This document shows, piece after piece, positions 7,414 to 14,567 of a stretch of 17,454 nucleotides of DNA (its first letter is position 1; each line of letters opens with the position of its first letter). The position numbers were made by a program, and so were the translations under genes. This stretch comes from an uncultured Bacteroides sp. (GTDB lineage: Bacteria; Bacteroidota; Bacteroidia; Bacteroidales; Bacteroidaceae): contig URWA01000042.1 of assembly GCA_900551445.1 (NCBI GenBank), positions 1 through 17,454 on the forward strand, read 5' to 3'. A model generated the notes under the pieces. That model had not been told where the DNA came from and ran no database searches. It was given only the letters and a program-made list of their open reading frames with translations.

Positions 7414-8229
7414 TTACGCTCTGTTGATAAGTTCTCTCATAATGGTGGTCATGCGAGGCTGTGCGGCGTCGGCTGCCTTCTGCACTTCTTCGTGGGATAC
7501 TTCCACAATCTTGCCTTCCACGCCCAAGTCGGTGATGACCGATACACCGAACACTTTGATGCCGCAGTGGTTGGCCACGATGACTTCCGGTACGGTAGAC
7601 ATACCTACGGCATCGGCGCCCAGGATGCGGAACATCTTGTATTCCGACGGGGTTTCAAACGTAGGGCCTTGGGTGCCGATGTACACACCTTGCTGTACCT
7701 TGATGCCTTTTTCCTTGGCAATTTCCAGGGCTTTGGCAATCAGTTCCTTGGAATACGCTTCGCTCATGTCCGGGAAACGGGGTCCGTAGTCGATGTTCTT
7801 GCCGCGGAGCGGGTGTTCCGGGAAGAAGTTGATGTGGTCGGTGATAATCATCAGGTCACCGATTTCAAAGTCCGGGTTTGTGCCTCCTGCGGCGTTCGAT
7901 ACGAACAAGGTCTTGATGCCCAGTTCACGCATCACACGCACGGGGAAAGTCACTTCCTTCATGGAATAGCCTTCGTAAAAATGAAAGCGTCCTTGCATGG
8001 CCATGATATCTTTGTTGCCCAATTTCCCGAAAATCAGCTTGCCGCTGTGTCCTTCGACGGTGGAAACCGGGAAGTTCGGAATCTCCGAATAGTTGATTTC
8101 ATACTTGTCGGTGATTTCATGCACCAGGCTGCCCAGGCCCGTGCCCAGGATGATGGCTGTTTCAGGATGAGTGTGCATCTTCGCCTTCAGAAAGGCGGCG
8201 GTTTCTTGAATTTTTTCTAACATACTCAA
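7414..8229 (-). CDS. punA: Purine nucleoside phosphorylase, trimeric (PNP/MTAP) family
   Basis: This 271-residue enzyme is predicted to split purine nucleosides with phosphate into base and ribose-1-phosphate for salvage. Family marks are the phosphate loop ILGTGLGSL (27-35), QGRFHFYEGY (79-88), SNAAGG (111-116), GPTFETPSE with E192, and GADAVGMSTVPEVIVANHCG (204-223). At the position where 6-oxopurine-specific trimeric PNPs usually have Asn (ITN), this protein has T233-D234, as in adenine-using relatives such as MTAP, so the preferred base is uncertain. The ATG at 8229 is used here; Met3 (8221-8223) is equally possible. Either way the N-terminus overlaps the lpxK tail, by 68 or 62 bp. The conserved LEKIQETAAFLK opening supports a start in that zone. 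Confidence 0.92.
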   Translation of the reverse strand: MSMLEKIQETAAFLKAKMHTHPETAIILGTGLGSLVHEITDKYEINYSEIPNFPVSTVEGHSGKLIFGKLGNKDIMAMQGRFHFYEGYSMKEVTFPVRVMRELGIKTLFVSNAAGGTNPDFEIGDLMIITDHINFFPEHPLRGKNIDYGPRFPDMSEAYSKELIAKALEIAKEKGIKVQQGVYIGTQGPTFETPSEYKMFRILGADAVGMSTVPEVIVANHCGIKVFGVSVITDLGVEGKIVEVSHEEVQKAADAAQPRMTTIMRELINRA

Positions 8230-9280
8230 TGATTTTGGGGTTAAATACTAGTTCTCCTTTGTGCAGGAACTCCACTTCTATGGGGAGCACATAAATATAG
8301 GGTTTCAGTTCGTCGTCGAGCTGCGGGTGGCCGATGAGCCGCGAGGCATCCTTTTCTGTGGTCAGGATGAGGCGGCGGGCTTCGGGCAGCCGGTGGAACT
8401 GTTGTGCAATCTGTCGCATGTCGGTGCCGTCAAAATTGTGGTGGTCGCCGAAGAGCAGGGGAGTGACGCGGGCGGCGTGGCGGTCGACTTCCTCCAGCAG
8501 AGGGGCCGGTGAGGCAATGCCGGTGACCAGCAGCACTTCTTTCTCTTTCAAGGTGTCGAGCGACTGCGCAGGGGTATCGGCAAACAGCGGATACAGTTTC
8601 CCGTAGGCCAGGGTCGTGAAACACACTTCCTGACGGGGAAGGGGCCGGATGCGTTGGCGGATGCGTGCGCAGGCTTCCAGGCTGAGGTCGGGCGGACATT
8701 TGGTCACCACGAGCAGGTCGGCCCGTTGTTTGCCGCTGGCAGGTTCCCGCAATCGTCCGGCAGGCAGGAGCTGGTCACATTCCACGGGACGGTGGTAGTC
8801 CATCAGCAGGATGCTCAGTCCCGGCTGTACGTAGCGATGCTGGAAGGCATCGTCCAGCAGGATGACTTCCGTGTCGGGCGCTCCTTCCGGGGCCATCAGC
8901 CGGCGGATTCCTTCGCAGCGGTCTCCGTCCACGGCTATGCGGATGTCGGGAAACTTGCGGGCCATCTGATAGGGTTCGTCCCCGATGTCCTCCATGCGGG
9001 AGGAGGGAGAGGCCAGCACGAAGCCTTTCGATTTCCGCTTGTAGCCCCGGCTCAGCACGGCCAGTCGGAACGAATCGTGCAGCAGGTGGATGAGGTATTC
9101 TGTATGAGGGGTTTTCCCGGTGCCGCCTACGGTCAAGTTACCGATGCAGATGACGGGCAGCGGAAAGCGTTCCTGCCGGAGCAGTCCCCGGTCGAACAGA
9201 AGGTTCCGCAACCTCACCCCGATGCCATAGAGGACACTGAAGGGCCACAGCCCCCAATATATCTTGCATTTTCCACTCAT
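8162..9280 (-). CDS. lpxK: Tetraacyldisaccharide 4'-kinase LpxK
   Basis: This 372-residue inner-membrane-associated kinase phosphorylates the 4' position of the lipid A disaccharide precursor to make lipid IVA. The family P-loop lies after the N-terminal helix, as VICIGNLTVGGTGKTPHTEY with VGGTGKTP at 51-58. Further support comes from VLSRGYKRKSKGF, VDGDRCEG and the segment EVILLDDAFQHR. Length is near the family norm. The gene starts 14 bp after the sppA stop. Its C-terminal tail (about RNRRLSEGEDAHSS) is read over the start of punA in another frame. The overlap suggests translational coupling. The presence of lpxK agrees with a Gram-negative envelope. Confidence 0.95.
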   Translation of the reverse strand: MSGKCKIYWGLWPFSVLYGIGVRLRNLLFDRGLLRQERFPLPVICIGNLTVGGTGKTPHTEYLIHLLHDSFRLAVLSRGYKRKSKGFVLASPSSRMEDIGDEPYQMARKFPDIRIAVDGDRCEGIRRLMAPEGAPDTEVILLDDAFQHRYVQPGLSILLMDYHRPVECDQLLPAGRLREPASGKQRADLLVVTKCPPDLSLEACARIRQRIRPLPRQEVCFTTLAYGKLYPLFADTPAQSLDTLKEKEVLLVTGIASPAPLLEEVDRHAARVTPLLFGDHHNFDGTDMRQIAQQFHRLPEARRLILTTEKDASRLIGHPQLDDELKPYIYVLPIEVEFLHKGELVFNPKIIEYVRKNSRNRRLSEGEDAHSS

Positions 9281-9294
9281 GCGCGTGCCTCCGC

Positions 9295-11055
9295 TTATTG
9301 GATGTGGAGGTCGAACGGCAGGCGGGCCTGCAGACGGTCAGATTCTCCGATGTGGCGTATCCAGTCGAACCCCCGGTAGTAGTCCCCGAAGGTTTCCTGC
9401 AGCTGACTGTGGATGTAGCGGTCGGCACGGGTGTTCAGCAGTTCCGTCAGGAAGTCCTGCTTGCCGGGATAGCTTTTCAGTTTGTAGTCCTTCACCTTTC
9501 CCAGCTGGACAGCCAGTCGGATGGCGGTATCCAGTCCGCCCAGTTCATCCACCAGCTTCAGTTCTTTGGCCATGCTGCCCGTCCATACGCGGCCTTCCGC
9601 AATCTTGCAAAGCTCTTCCAGCGGGATGTTCCGTCCTTCGGCACAGCGTTTTGTGAACAGGGCATACCCCTGGTTCACCATCTGTTGCATCAGGGCCGAT
9701 TCTTCTGCATTGAACGGACGGCTCATGCTGCCCATGTCGGCCATCTTATGCGTCTTGACTCCGTCGAAATGGAGTCCCAGTTTGTGGTTCAGTAATTCAG
9801 AGGCATCGGGCACCATTCCGAAGATGCCGATGGAGCCGGTCAGCGTGGTTGGTTCGGCCACAATCTTGCTGGCGGCACACGAGATGTAGTAACCGCCGGA
9901 AGCCGCATAGTCGCCCATGGAAACCACCACCGGCTTTTCAGCTTTCAGCAAAGTAACCTCCCGCCAGATTTGTTCTGATCCGTAGGCGCTTCCACCCGGA
10001 GAATTCACGCGGAGCACCACAGCCTTCACATTCTTGTCGTTGCGCAAGTCGCGCAGGTCTTTGGCCACTTTCTCGGAGTTGATGCCTTCGTCGTACGACG
10101 AGCCGTTGTCGATTTCTCCGTAAGCGTAATATACTGCCACCACGTCGCGGGTCTTGCTCTTCGGGGCAGTCGGTTTGACGCGGGTCATTTCGTCCAAGCT
10201 CAAAGTCTGGAGGTCTTCGTCTTCCGCCACTCCGGTGAGGGATTTCAGGTAGCTGAGCACCTCATCCTGATACATCAGCGTGTCGGCCAGTCCGCAACGC
10301 ACATAAGTCTCTGCCGGCTGCAAGTCCATGTTCCGGTCGGCCAGCAGGTTCAGGGAGTCGGCCGACAAGTGTCGGGAGGCAGCCACATCGTTCAGCAGGC
10401 TGTTCCAGGTAGATTCCAGGAAAGCCTGTGTCTGTTCGCGGTTGGCCGGACTCATCTCGGTACTGGTGAGCGGTTCCACAGCCGATTTATAGGTGCCCAC
10501 CCGGAAAATCTGCATCTTCACGCCGATTTTGGAGAGAAAATCTTTCAGGAACATTGTTTCGCTGGCCAGTCCGTGCCAGGACAAACTGCCCACAGGGTTG
10601 ACGATGACCTTGTCGGCCACGCTGGCCAGGTAGTATCCGCCCTGCGTGTATGCATCGGCATAGGCTATCAGGAACTTGCCGCTCTGTTTGAAGTCAGCCA
10701 GTGCCCGGTGAATGGCCTGCAAGGAAGCGGCCGAACAGGCCAGTGCTCCCGTGTGCAGGTAGATGCCCTTGATTTGGTCGTTTTCCTTGGCTTTTTGGAT
10801 GGAGTTTAGGATGTCTTCCAGTCCGTAGGTAGAAATCTGGTCTTCAAAGAGCTGGTCGATGGGGCTGGACTGATACCGTTCCTGTACGGTTCCTTTCAGG
10901 TCGAGGGTGAACACGGAATTAGCCGGGACGATGGTCTCGGTGTCGGACGAAATCAACATGCCGGCCAGTACGCTCACTCCCAGGATGATAAAGATGAACC
11001 CGCAAATCAGCACACCCGTGATGGTGGCCAGGGTACTTCGAAGAAATTCTTTCAT
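9295..11055 (-). CDS. sppA: Signal peptide peptidase SppA, 67-kDa (tandem-domain) type
   Basis: This 586-residue membrane-bound serine protease degrades leftover signal peptides. One N-terminal membrane segment (about 9-36, TLATITGVLICGFIFIILGV) anchors it, with the rest on the outer face of the inner membrane. Two ClpP-like halves are visible: about 45-270 (IYLHTGALACSAASLQAI, AYADAYTQGGYYLASVADKV) and about 305-540. By alignment to E. coli SppA the catalytic Lys is K190 in RVGTYKSAVEP and the nucleophile is S386 in GDYAASGGYYIS. The segment VLRVNSPGGSAYGSE (347-361) belongs to the same active site. It is first in the operon, directly after a consensus promoter, and lpxK follows after 14 bp. 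Confidence 0.96.
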   Translation of the reverse strand: MKEFLRSTLATITGVLICGFIFIILGVSVLAGMLISSDTETIVPANSVFTLDLKGTVQERYQSSPIDQLFEDQISTYGLEDILNSIQKAKENDQIKGIYLHTGALACSAASLQAIHRALADFKQSGKFLIAYADAYTQGGYYLASVADKVIVNPVGSLSWHGLASETMFLKDFLSKIGVKMQIFRVGTYKSAVEPLTSTEMSPANREQTQAFLESTWNSLLNDVAASRHLSADSLNLLADRNMDLQPAETYVRCGLADTLMYQDEVLSYLKSLTGVAEDEDLQTLSLDEMTRVKPTAPKSKTRDVVAVYYAYGEIDNGSSYDEGINSEKVAKDLRDLRNDKNVKAVVLRVNSPGGSAYGSEQIWREVTLLKAEKPVVVSMGDYAASGGYYISCAASKIVAEPTTLTGSIGIFGMVPDASELLNHKLGLHFDGVKTHKMADMGSMSRPFNAEESALMQQMVNQGYALFTKRCAEGRNIPLEELCKIAEGRVWTGSMAKELKLVDELGGLDTAIRLAVQLGKVKDYKLKSYPGKQDFLTELLNTRADRYIHSQLQETFGDYYRGFDWIRHIGESDRLQARLPFDLHIQ

Positions 11056-11080
11056 GATAAGTCGTTTTAGGATTGATAAA

Positions 11081-11112
11081 CAAAGTTATTCTTTTTGCCT
11101 GAGAAAAACAAA
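11081..11112 (-). promoter_or_regulatory. Promoter of the sppA-lpxK-punA-thiL operon
   Basis: The minus strand has TTTG (11109-11112), a 20-bp spacer, and TAACTTTG (11081-11088), a full match to the Bacteroidota -33/-7 promoter. The -7 box lies 25 bp before the sppA ATG, leaving a short leader of about 20 nt. Confidence 0.85.
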
Positions 11113-11157
11113 GATGGAAGTGGTTTATTTTGTCTGGCTTTCCTTTTGAGGAAGGGG

Positions 11158-11200
11158 GAAAAGAAATCCTTCGTCCAGTAAGAAACCGGGCGAAGGACGG
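11158..11200 (-). terminator. Terminator after the LRR lipoprotein gene
   Basis: The minus strand forms a 7-bp stem TCCTTCG/CGAAGGA (11167-11173 with 11191-11197). Two further inner C-G pairs follow after a one-base mismatch. A T-rich run (complement of about 11158-11166) follows it. It separates the lipoprotein gene from the sppA promoter. Confidence 0.7.
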
Positions 11201-11250
11201 ATGAATGAGTCTTAAGGTTTGTTCGGATGGGTATTTCGCCCTTATCCGTT

Positions 11251-12093
11251 TCAAAAGTTCGGCTTTTCGTAATTGCTGAATCCGAATCCAGGGTTGAAAG
11301 GATAAAGATGTGAGCTTATTCTTCCCCAGTCTTTACTGTCCAATACTTCTTGGGGAATGACGCCTGTAAAGTCATTCCTGTCCATCATCGGGAATATGTC
11401 GGTTTCAGGGTCTGTAAAAATCCGCCAGTCTATCTCAGAGAAATGGTTTTGGCCGAAAAAAGGATTTGTAGACAGGTGGCAGATTTCGTATGGAATTTTT
11501 CCATAGAAAGAATTGTTCGCCAGATTTAAATACCTCAAGTGCTGGCAAAGTCCGATTTCGGGTGGAAGCTTGCTCACAAAGTCCTTGCAGGAGATTAATG
11601 TGAGGTTTATTAAAGTTGCAGCTAGGTTACTGATTTTAGGGGATAAAGGTCCTTTCAGTAGAGGCACATTGCTGATTACGATGTTTCGTAAGGACGGACA
11701 TTCATAAAGCGTTTCCGGGATCGAGCAGTTTAATCCGTTGACATCATAGATTATAAAAGACTCCATATATTGCAGCTGATTCAGGCTTTGTGGAAGTACG
11801 CTGCCTTCTACGCAGCAGTATTTGTTGATTTGCAGCGTCTGGACTACCTTAAGATTGTTTACAAGCTTGAATCCCACATTATACCATGTGTTGGGATCTT
11901 TCAAATCCCATTTTTTCTCCCATTCTTCTCCTTTCATCGCGTGATAGAAGTCTAGCAGGGCTAAGCTATCGGCTTCTGTGATGGTGGGGACTGGGGGAGA
12001 TTCGGGGGCAGGTGTGTCGTTGTGGTTGCATGCCGTTAGGGCGAAGGATAGGCCCAGTCCTGCGAAAAAGAAAAGTAACATCCGTTTTTTCAT
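11251..12093 (-). CDS. Leucine-rich-repeat lipoprotein
   Basis: This 280-residue protein begins with a lipoprotein signal peptide: basic MKKR, a hydrophobic stretch LLFFFAGLGLSFALTA, and lipobox Cys22. A proline-rich linker follows (APESPPVPTI). A conserved opening segment (DSLALLDFYHAMKGEEWEKK) leads into leucine-rich repeats of the xxLxxLxLxxNxxxGxIP kind, clearest in LRYLNLANNSFYGKIPYEIC, over about residues 80-250. It is probably anchored in the outer or inner membrane and may bind a protein or glycan; the ligand cannot be predicted. The residues after Cys22 (NHNDT) include acidic character but are not a strict surface-export signal. It is monocistronic, with its own promoter and terminator, and is not functionally tied to its housekeeping neighbours. 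Such genes are common accessory surface proteins in Bacteroidales. Confidence 0.85.
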   Translation of the reverse strand: MKKRMLLFFFAGLGLSFALTACNHNDTPAPESPPVPTITEADSLALLDFYHAMKGEEWEKKWDLKDPNTWYNVGFKLVNNLKVVQTLQINKYCCVEGSVLPQSLNQLQYMESFIIYDVNGLNCSIPETLYECPSLRNIVISNVPLLKGPLSPKISNLAATLINLTLISCKDFVSKLPPEIGLCQHLRYLNLANNSFYGKIPYEICHLSTNPFFGQNHFSEIDWRIFTDPETDIFPMMDRNDFTGVIPQEVLDSKDWGRISSHLYPFNPGFGFSNYEKPNF

Positions 12094-12212
12094 AATCAGA
12101 TAGAGATTTAAAGTTGAAAGATAAATCTGCGCATAACGTGCCCTTGTCGAAGCGTGAAGGGTGTTCCAGAGAAAAGAAAAAATTCCTTAAGACCGTTCAT
12201 TTGATGATTGAG

Positions 12213-12243
12213 CAAATATACTAAGAAGATATTGAAAAACAAA
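12213..12243 (-). promoter_or_regulatory. Promoter of the LRR lipoprotein gene
   Basis: The minus strand has TTTG (12240-12243), a 19-bp spacer, and TATATTTG (12213-12220), a full consensus match. The predicted leader is about 110 nt long, with no recognised riboswitch. Confidence 0.8.
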
Positions 12244-12480
12244 GATGGGAGCGCTTATTTGGATGCTTTCTGTATGTAAATAAATTTTAACCTTAAATCT
12301 CTCCGCTTTTTAAATGGAGTAATTAATTATTATTATAAAAGGTGGAATTGGGGAGCTTTTACAAAAGGTCTGTCATAAAATTTGTTAATGCATTTGTAAC
12401 TTATTGTCTGTTAGCGGTTTATGATTCCCTAACCCTGACATGGACCCTGACCAGCTTTTTAGCGGTGAAAGAGGGAGGAA
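12244..12480. other. AT-rich intergenic sequence with no gene
   Basis: No coding frame, RNA gene or terminator is supported here. The only pattern noted is a direct repeat TTAGCGGT at 12411-12418 and 12459-12466, just before the 22-bp repeat array. Confidence 0.5.
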
Positions 12481-12590
12481 AAACGCTTTGACGTTTTGAT
12501 CCAAACGCTTTGGCGTTTACCTTGAAACTCCTTTGCGTTTTGCCTCAAACGCACTTACGTTTGGGGGCAAATCTCCTTGCGTTTTTTTGT
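12481..12590. repeat. Five tandem 22-bp units of alternating AAACGC / GCGTTT half-sites
   Basis: Units start at 12481, 12503, 12525, 12547 and 12569, a strict 22-bp period. Each is a 16-bp imperfect palindrome, AAACGC-N4-GCGTTT, plus a variable 6-bp spacer. Unit 2 is perfect. Units 1 and 4 differ in one arm base, and units 3 and 5 have a degenerate left arm. The sequence between units also forms a dyad, GCGTTT-N6-AAACGC, perfect between units 3 and 4. Half-sites therefore alternate every 10 and 12 bp, about one helical turn. The array lies about 30 bp upstream of the probable korA promoter. A multi-site operator or a palindromic intergenic repeat are both possible. Confidence 0.9.
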
Positions 12591-12619
12591 GAAGTGGGCT
12601 AAAATAACTTCCGATTTAT

Positions 12620-12650
12620 TTTGTTTTTTTACGGAACTTCCCCAATTTTG
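12620..12650 (+). promoter_or_regulatory. Probable promoter of korAB
   Basis: TTTG (12620-12623), a 19-bp spacer and CAATTTTG (12643-12650) match the Bacteroidota promoter with one mismatch in the -7 box. Transcription would start near 12657, about 30 nt before the korA ATG, which has no clear Shine-Dalgarno sequence. Confidence 0.6.
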
Positions 12651-12686
12651 CCAAAATTGATTTTGTGAACTTTAAATGAATACGAT

Positions 12687-14534
12687 ATGGCAGAAGAAAT
12701 GATTGTCAAGGAGCTGGACGATGTGGTTGTCCGTTTTTCGGGTGACTCCGGCGACGGCATGCAGTTGGCCGGCAATATGTTTTCGAATATTTCGGCAACC
12801 GAAGGAAATGATATCAGTACCTTCCCGGACTACCCGGCCGACATCCGCGCCCCGCAAGGCTCGTTGACGGGGGTATCTGGCTTTCAGGTACACATCGGTT
12901 CCGGAAAGGTGTACACTCCGGGCGACAAGTGCGATGTGCTGGTTGCCATGAATCCGGCCGCCTTGAAAACACAATATAAGTTTTGTAAACCCCAGGCCGT
13001 CATCATCATCGATTCCGACTCGTTTACCAAGCGCGATTTGGAGAAAGCGAAATTCTCGCTCGAAAATCCTTTCTCTGAACTGGGCATCAAGAACGAGGTG
13101 GTATCGGCTTCCATCACCACCATGTGCAAGGAAAGCCTGAAAGACAGCGGCTTGGACAACAAATCCATCCTGCGTACCAAGAACATGTTTGCCCTGGGAC
13201 TGGTGTGCTGGCTGTTCCATCGCGACATCGCGGTGGGCGAGAAAATCCTGCGGGAGAAATTTGCCAAGAAACCTGAAATCGCTGAAGCCAACGTGAAGGT
13301 GCTGTACGACGGCTACCACTTCGGTGAAAATACTCATGCATCGGTCTCCATCAGCTACACGGTGCCGAGCAAGGCGCAGAAACTGCCGGGACGTTATATG
13401 GACATCAACGGCAACAAGGCCACGGCTTACGGGTTGATGGCGGCGGCCGAGAAAGCGGGCTTGCAGCTTTATCTGGGTTCTTATCCGATTACTCCGGCCA
13501 CGGACATCCTGCACGAACTGGCCAAGCACAAATCGCTGGGTGTGAAGACGGTGCAGTGTGAGGACGAGATTGCCGGATGTGCTTCTGCCGTAGGCGCTTC
13601 GTTTGCCGGAGCTTTGGCTGTGACCACGACTTCCGGACCGGGCATCTGCCTGAAGAGCGAGGCCATGAACCTGGCGGTGATTACGGAACTGCCGCTGGTG
13701 ATTGTGGACGTGCAGCGCGGCGGACCTTCCACCGGATTGCCGACAAAATCGGAACAGACCGACTTGCTGCAGGTGTTGTTCGGGCGTAACGGTGAAAGTC
13801 CGATGCCGGTCATCGCGGCTTCTTCACCGACCGACTGTTTTGATGCGGCTTATTGGGCTTGTAAGATTGCCTTGGAGCATATGACACCGGTGGTCTTGCT
13901 GTCGGATGCGTATATCGCCAACGGTTCGGCGGCATGGCGTCTGCCCGACCTGAAAGAGTATCCTTCCATCTGTCCGCCTTACGTGAAACCGGAAATGGCG
14001 GATTCCTGGACACCGTTCTTGCGTGACCCGCAGACAGGGGTACGTTACTGGGCGACTCCGGGCATGCCGGGCTTCATGCACCGCATCGGCGGACTGGAGA
14101 AGAGCAACGAAACCGGAGCTATCTCTACCGAACCGGAGAATCATTTCCTGATGACCAAGCTGCGTGCCGAGAAGGTGGAAAAGATTGCCGATTCGCTTCC
14201 TCCGCTCACCGTAGAAGGCGATCCCGATGCGGACTTGCTGATTGTGGGATTCGGGGGTACGTATGGTCACTTACATTCCGCCATGGACCAGTTGAACGCC
14301 ATGGGCAAGAAAACGGCGCTGGCGCATTTCCGCGTGATTAACCCGTTGCCAAAGAATACGGCGGAAGTGCTGCGGAAGTACAAGACCGTCGTGGTGGCCG
14401 AGCAAAACATGGGACAGCTGGCAGGTTATCTCCGTATGAAAGTGGAGGGTATCCACCTGCATCAGTTCAACCAGGTGAAAGGCCAGCCGTTCGTGGTGAA
14501 AGAACTGGTAGAGGCGTTCAGCCAACTTTTTTAA
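12687..14534 (+). CDS. korA: 2-oxoacid:ferredoxin oxidoreductase, fused gamma-alpha subunit (probably 2-oxoglutarate, KorA)
   Basis: This 615-residue subunit belongs to a CoA-dependent, oxygen-sensitive enzyme that interconverts a 2-oxoacid with its acyl-CoA and CO2 using ferredoxin. The gamma domain is N-terminal (about 12-200: VVVRFSGDSGDGMQLAG, FPDYPADIRAPQGSLTGVSG, DVLVAMNPAAL). The alpha domain follows (about 240-610) with GSYPITPATDILHEL (264-278), ECDE-like CEDEIAGCASAVGASFAG, TTSGPG (314-319) and QRGGPSTGLPTK (343-354). The gamma-alpha fusion with a separate beta subunit is the KorAB layout, which favours 2-oxoglutarate; a branched-chain or pyruvate substrate cannot be excluded by sequence reading alone. 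The ATG at 12687 is chosen because the conserved gamma motif begins at about residue 13. korB follows after 33 bp. Confidence 0.92.
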   Translation: MAEEMIVKELDDVVVRFSGDSGDGMQLAGNMFSNISATEGNDISTFPDYPADIRAPQGSLTGVSGFQVHIGSGKVYTPGDKCDVLVAMNPAALKTQYKFCKPQAVIIIDSDSFTKRDLEKAKFSLENPFSELGIKNEVVSASITTMCKESLKDSGLDNKSILRTKNMFALGLVCWLFHRDIAVGEKILREKFAKKPEIAEANVKVLYDGYHFGENTHASVSISYTVPSKAQKLPGRYMDINGNKATAYGLMAAAEKAGLQLYLGSYPITPATDILHELAKHKSLGVKTVQCEDEIAGCASAVGASFAGALAVTTTSGPGICLKSEAMNLAVITELPLVIVDVQRGGPSTGLPTKSEQTDLLQVLFGRNGESPMPVIAASSPTDCFDAAYWACKIALEHMTPVVLLSDAYIANGSAAWRLPDLKEYPSICPPYVKPEMADSWTPFLRDPQTGVRYWATPGMPGFMHRIGGLEKSNETGAISTEPENHFLMTKLRAEKVEKIADSLPPLTVEGDPDADLLIVGFGGTYGHLHSAMDQLNAMGKKTALAHFRVINPLPKNTAEVLRKYKTVVVAEQNMGQLAGYLRMKVEGIHLHQFNQVKGQPFVVKELVEAFSQLF

Positions 14535-14567
14535 TGATTCATCAATAAATGTTCTGGAGGAATAATC

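Noticed and set aside
7246..8220. Long open frame on the plus strand (324 codons)
   Set aside because: It lies antisense to thiL and punA, is rich in H, V, F and G as expected for a GC-rich shadow frame, and shows no family motif.
8654..9379. Plus-strand open frame of 241 codons
   Set aside because: Antisense shadow of lpxK and the end of sppA; no recognisable domain.
12481..12590. The 22-bp tandem units as a CRISPR array
   Set aside because: The palindromic units are 16 bp with only 6-bp gaps, far too short for spacers, and no cas genes are present.
12672..13529. Minus-strand open frame of 285 codons over the start of korA
   Set aside because: The plus strand encodes an unmistakable gamma-domain there; the reverse frame has no motif or start signal.
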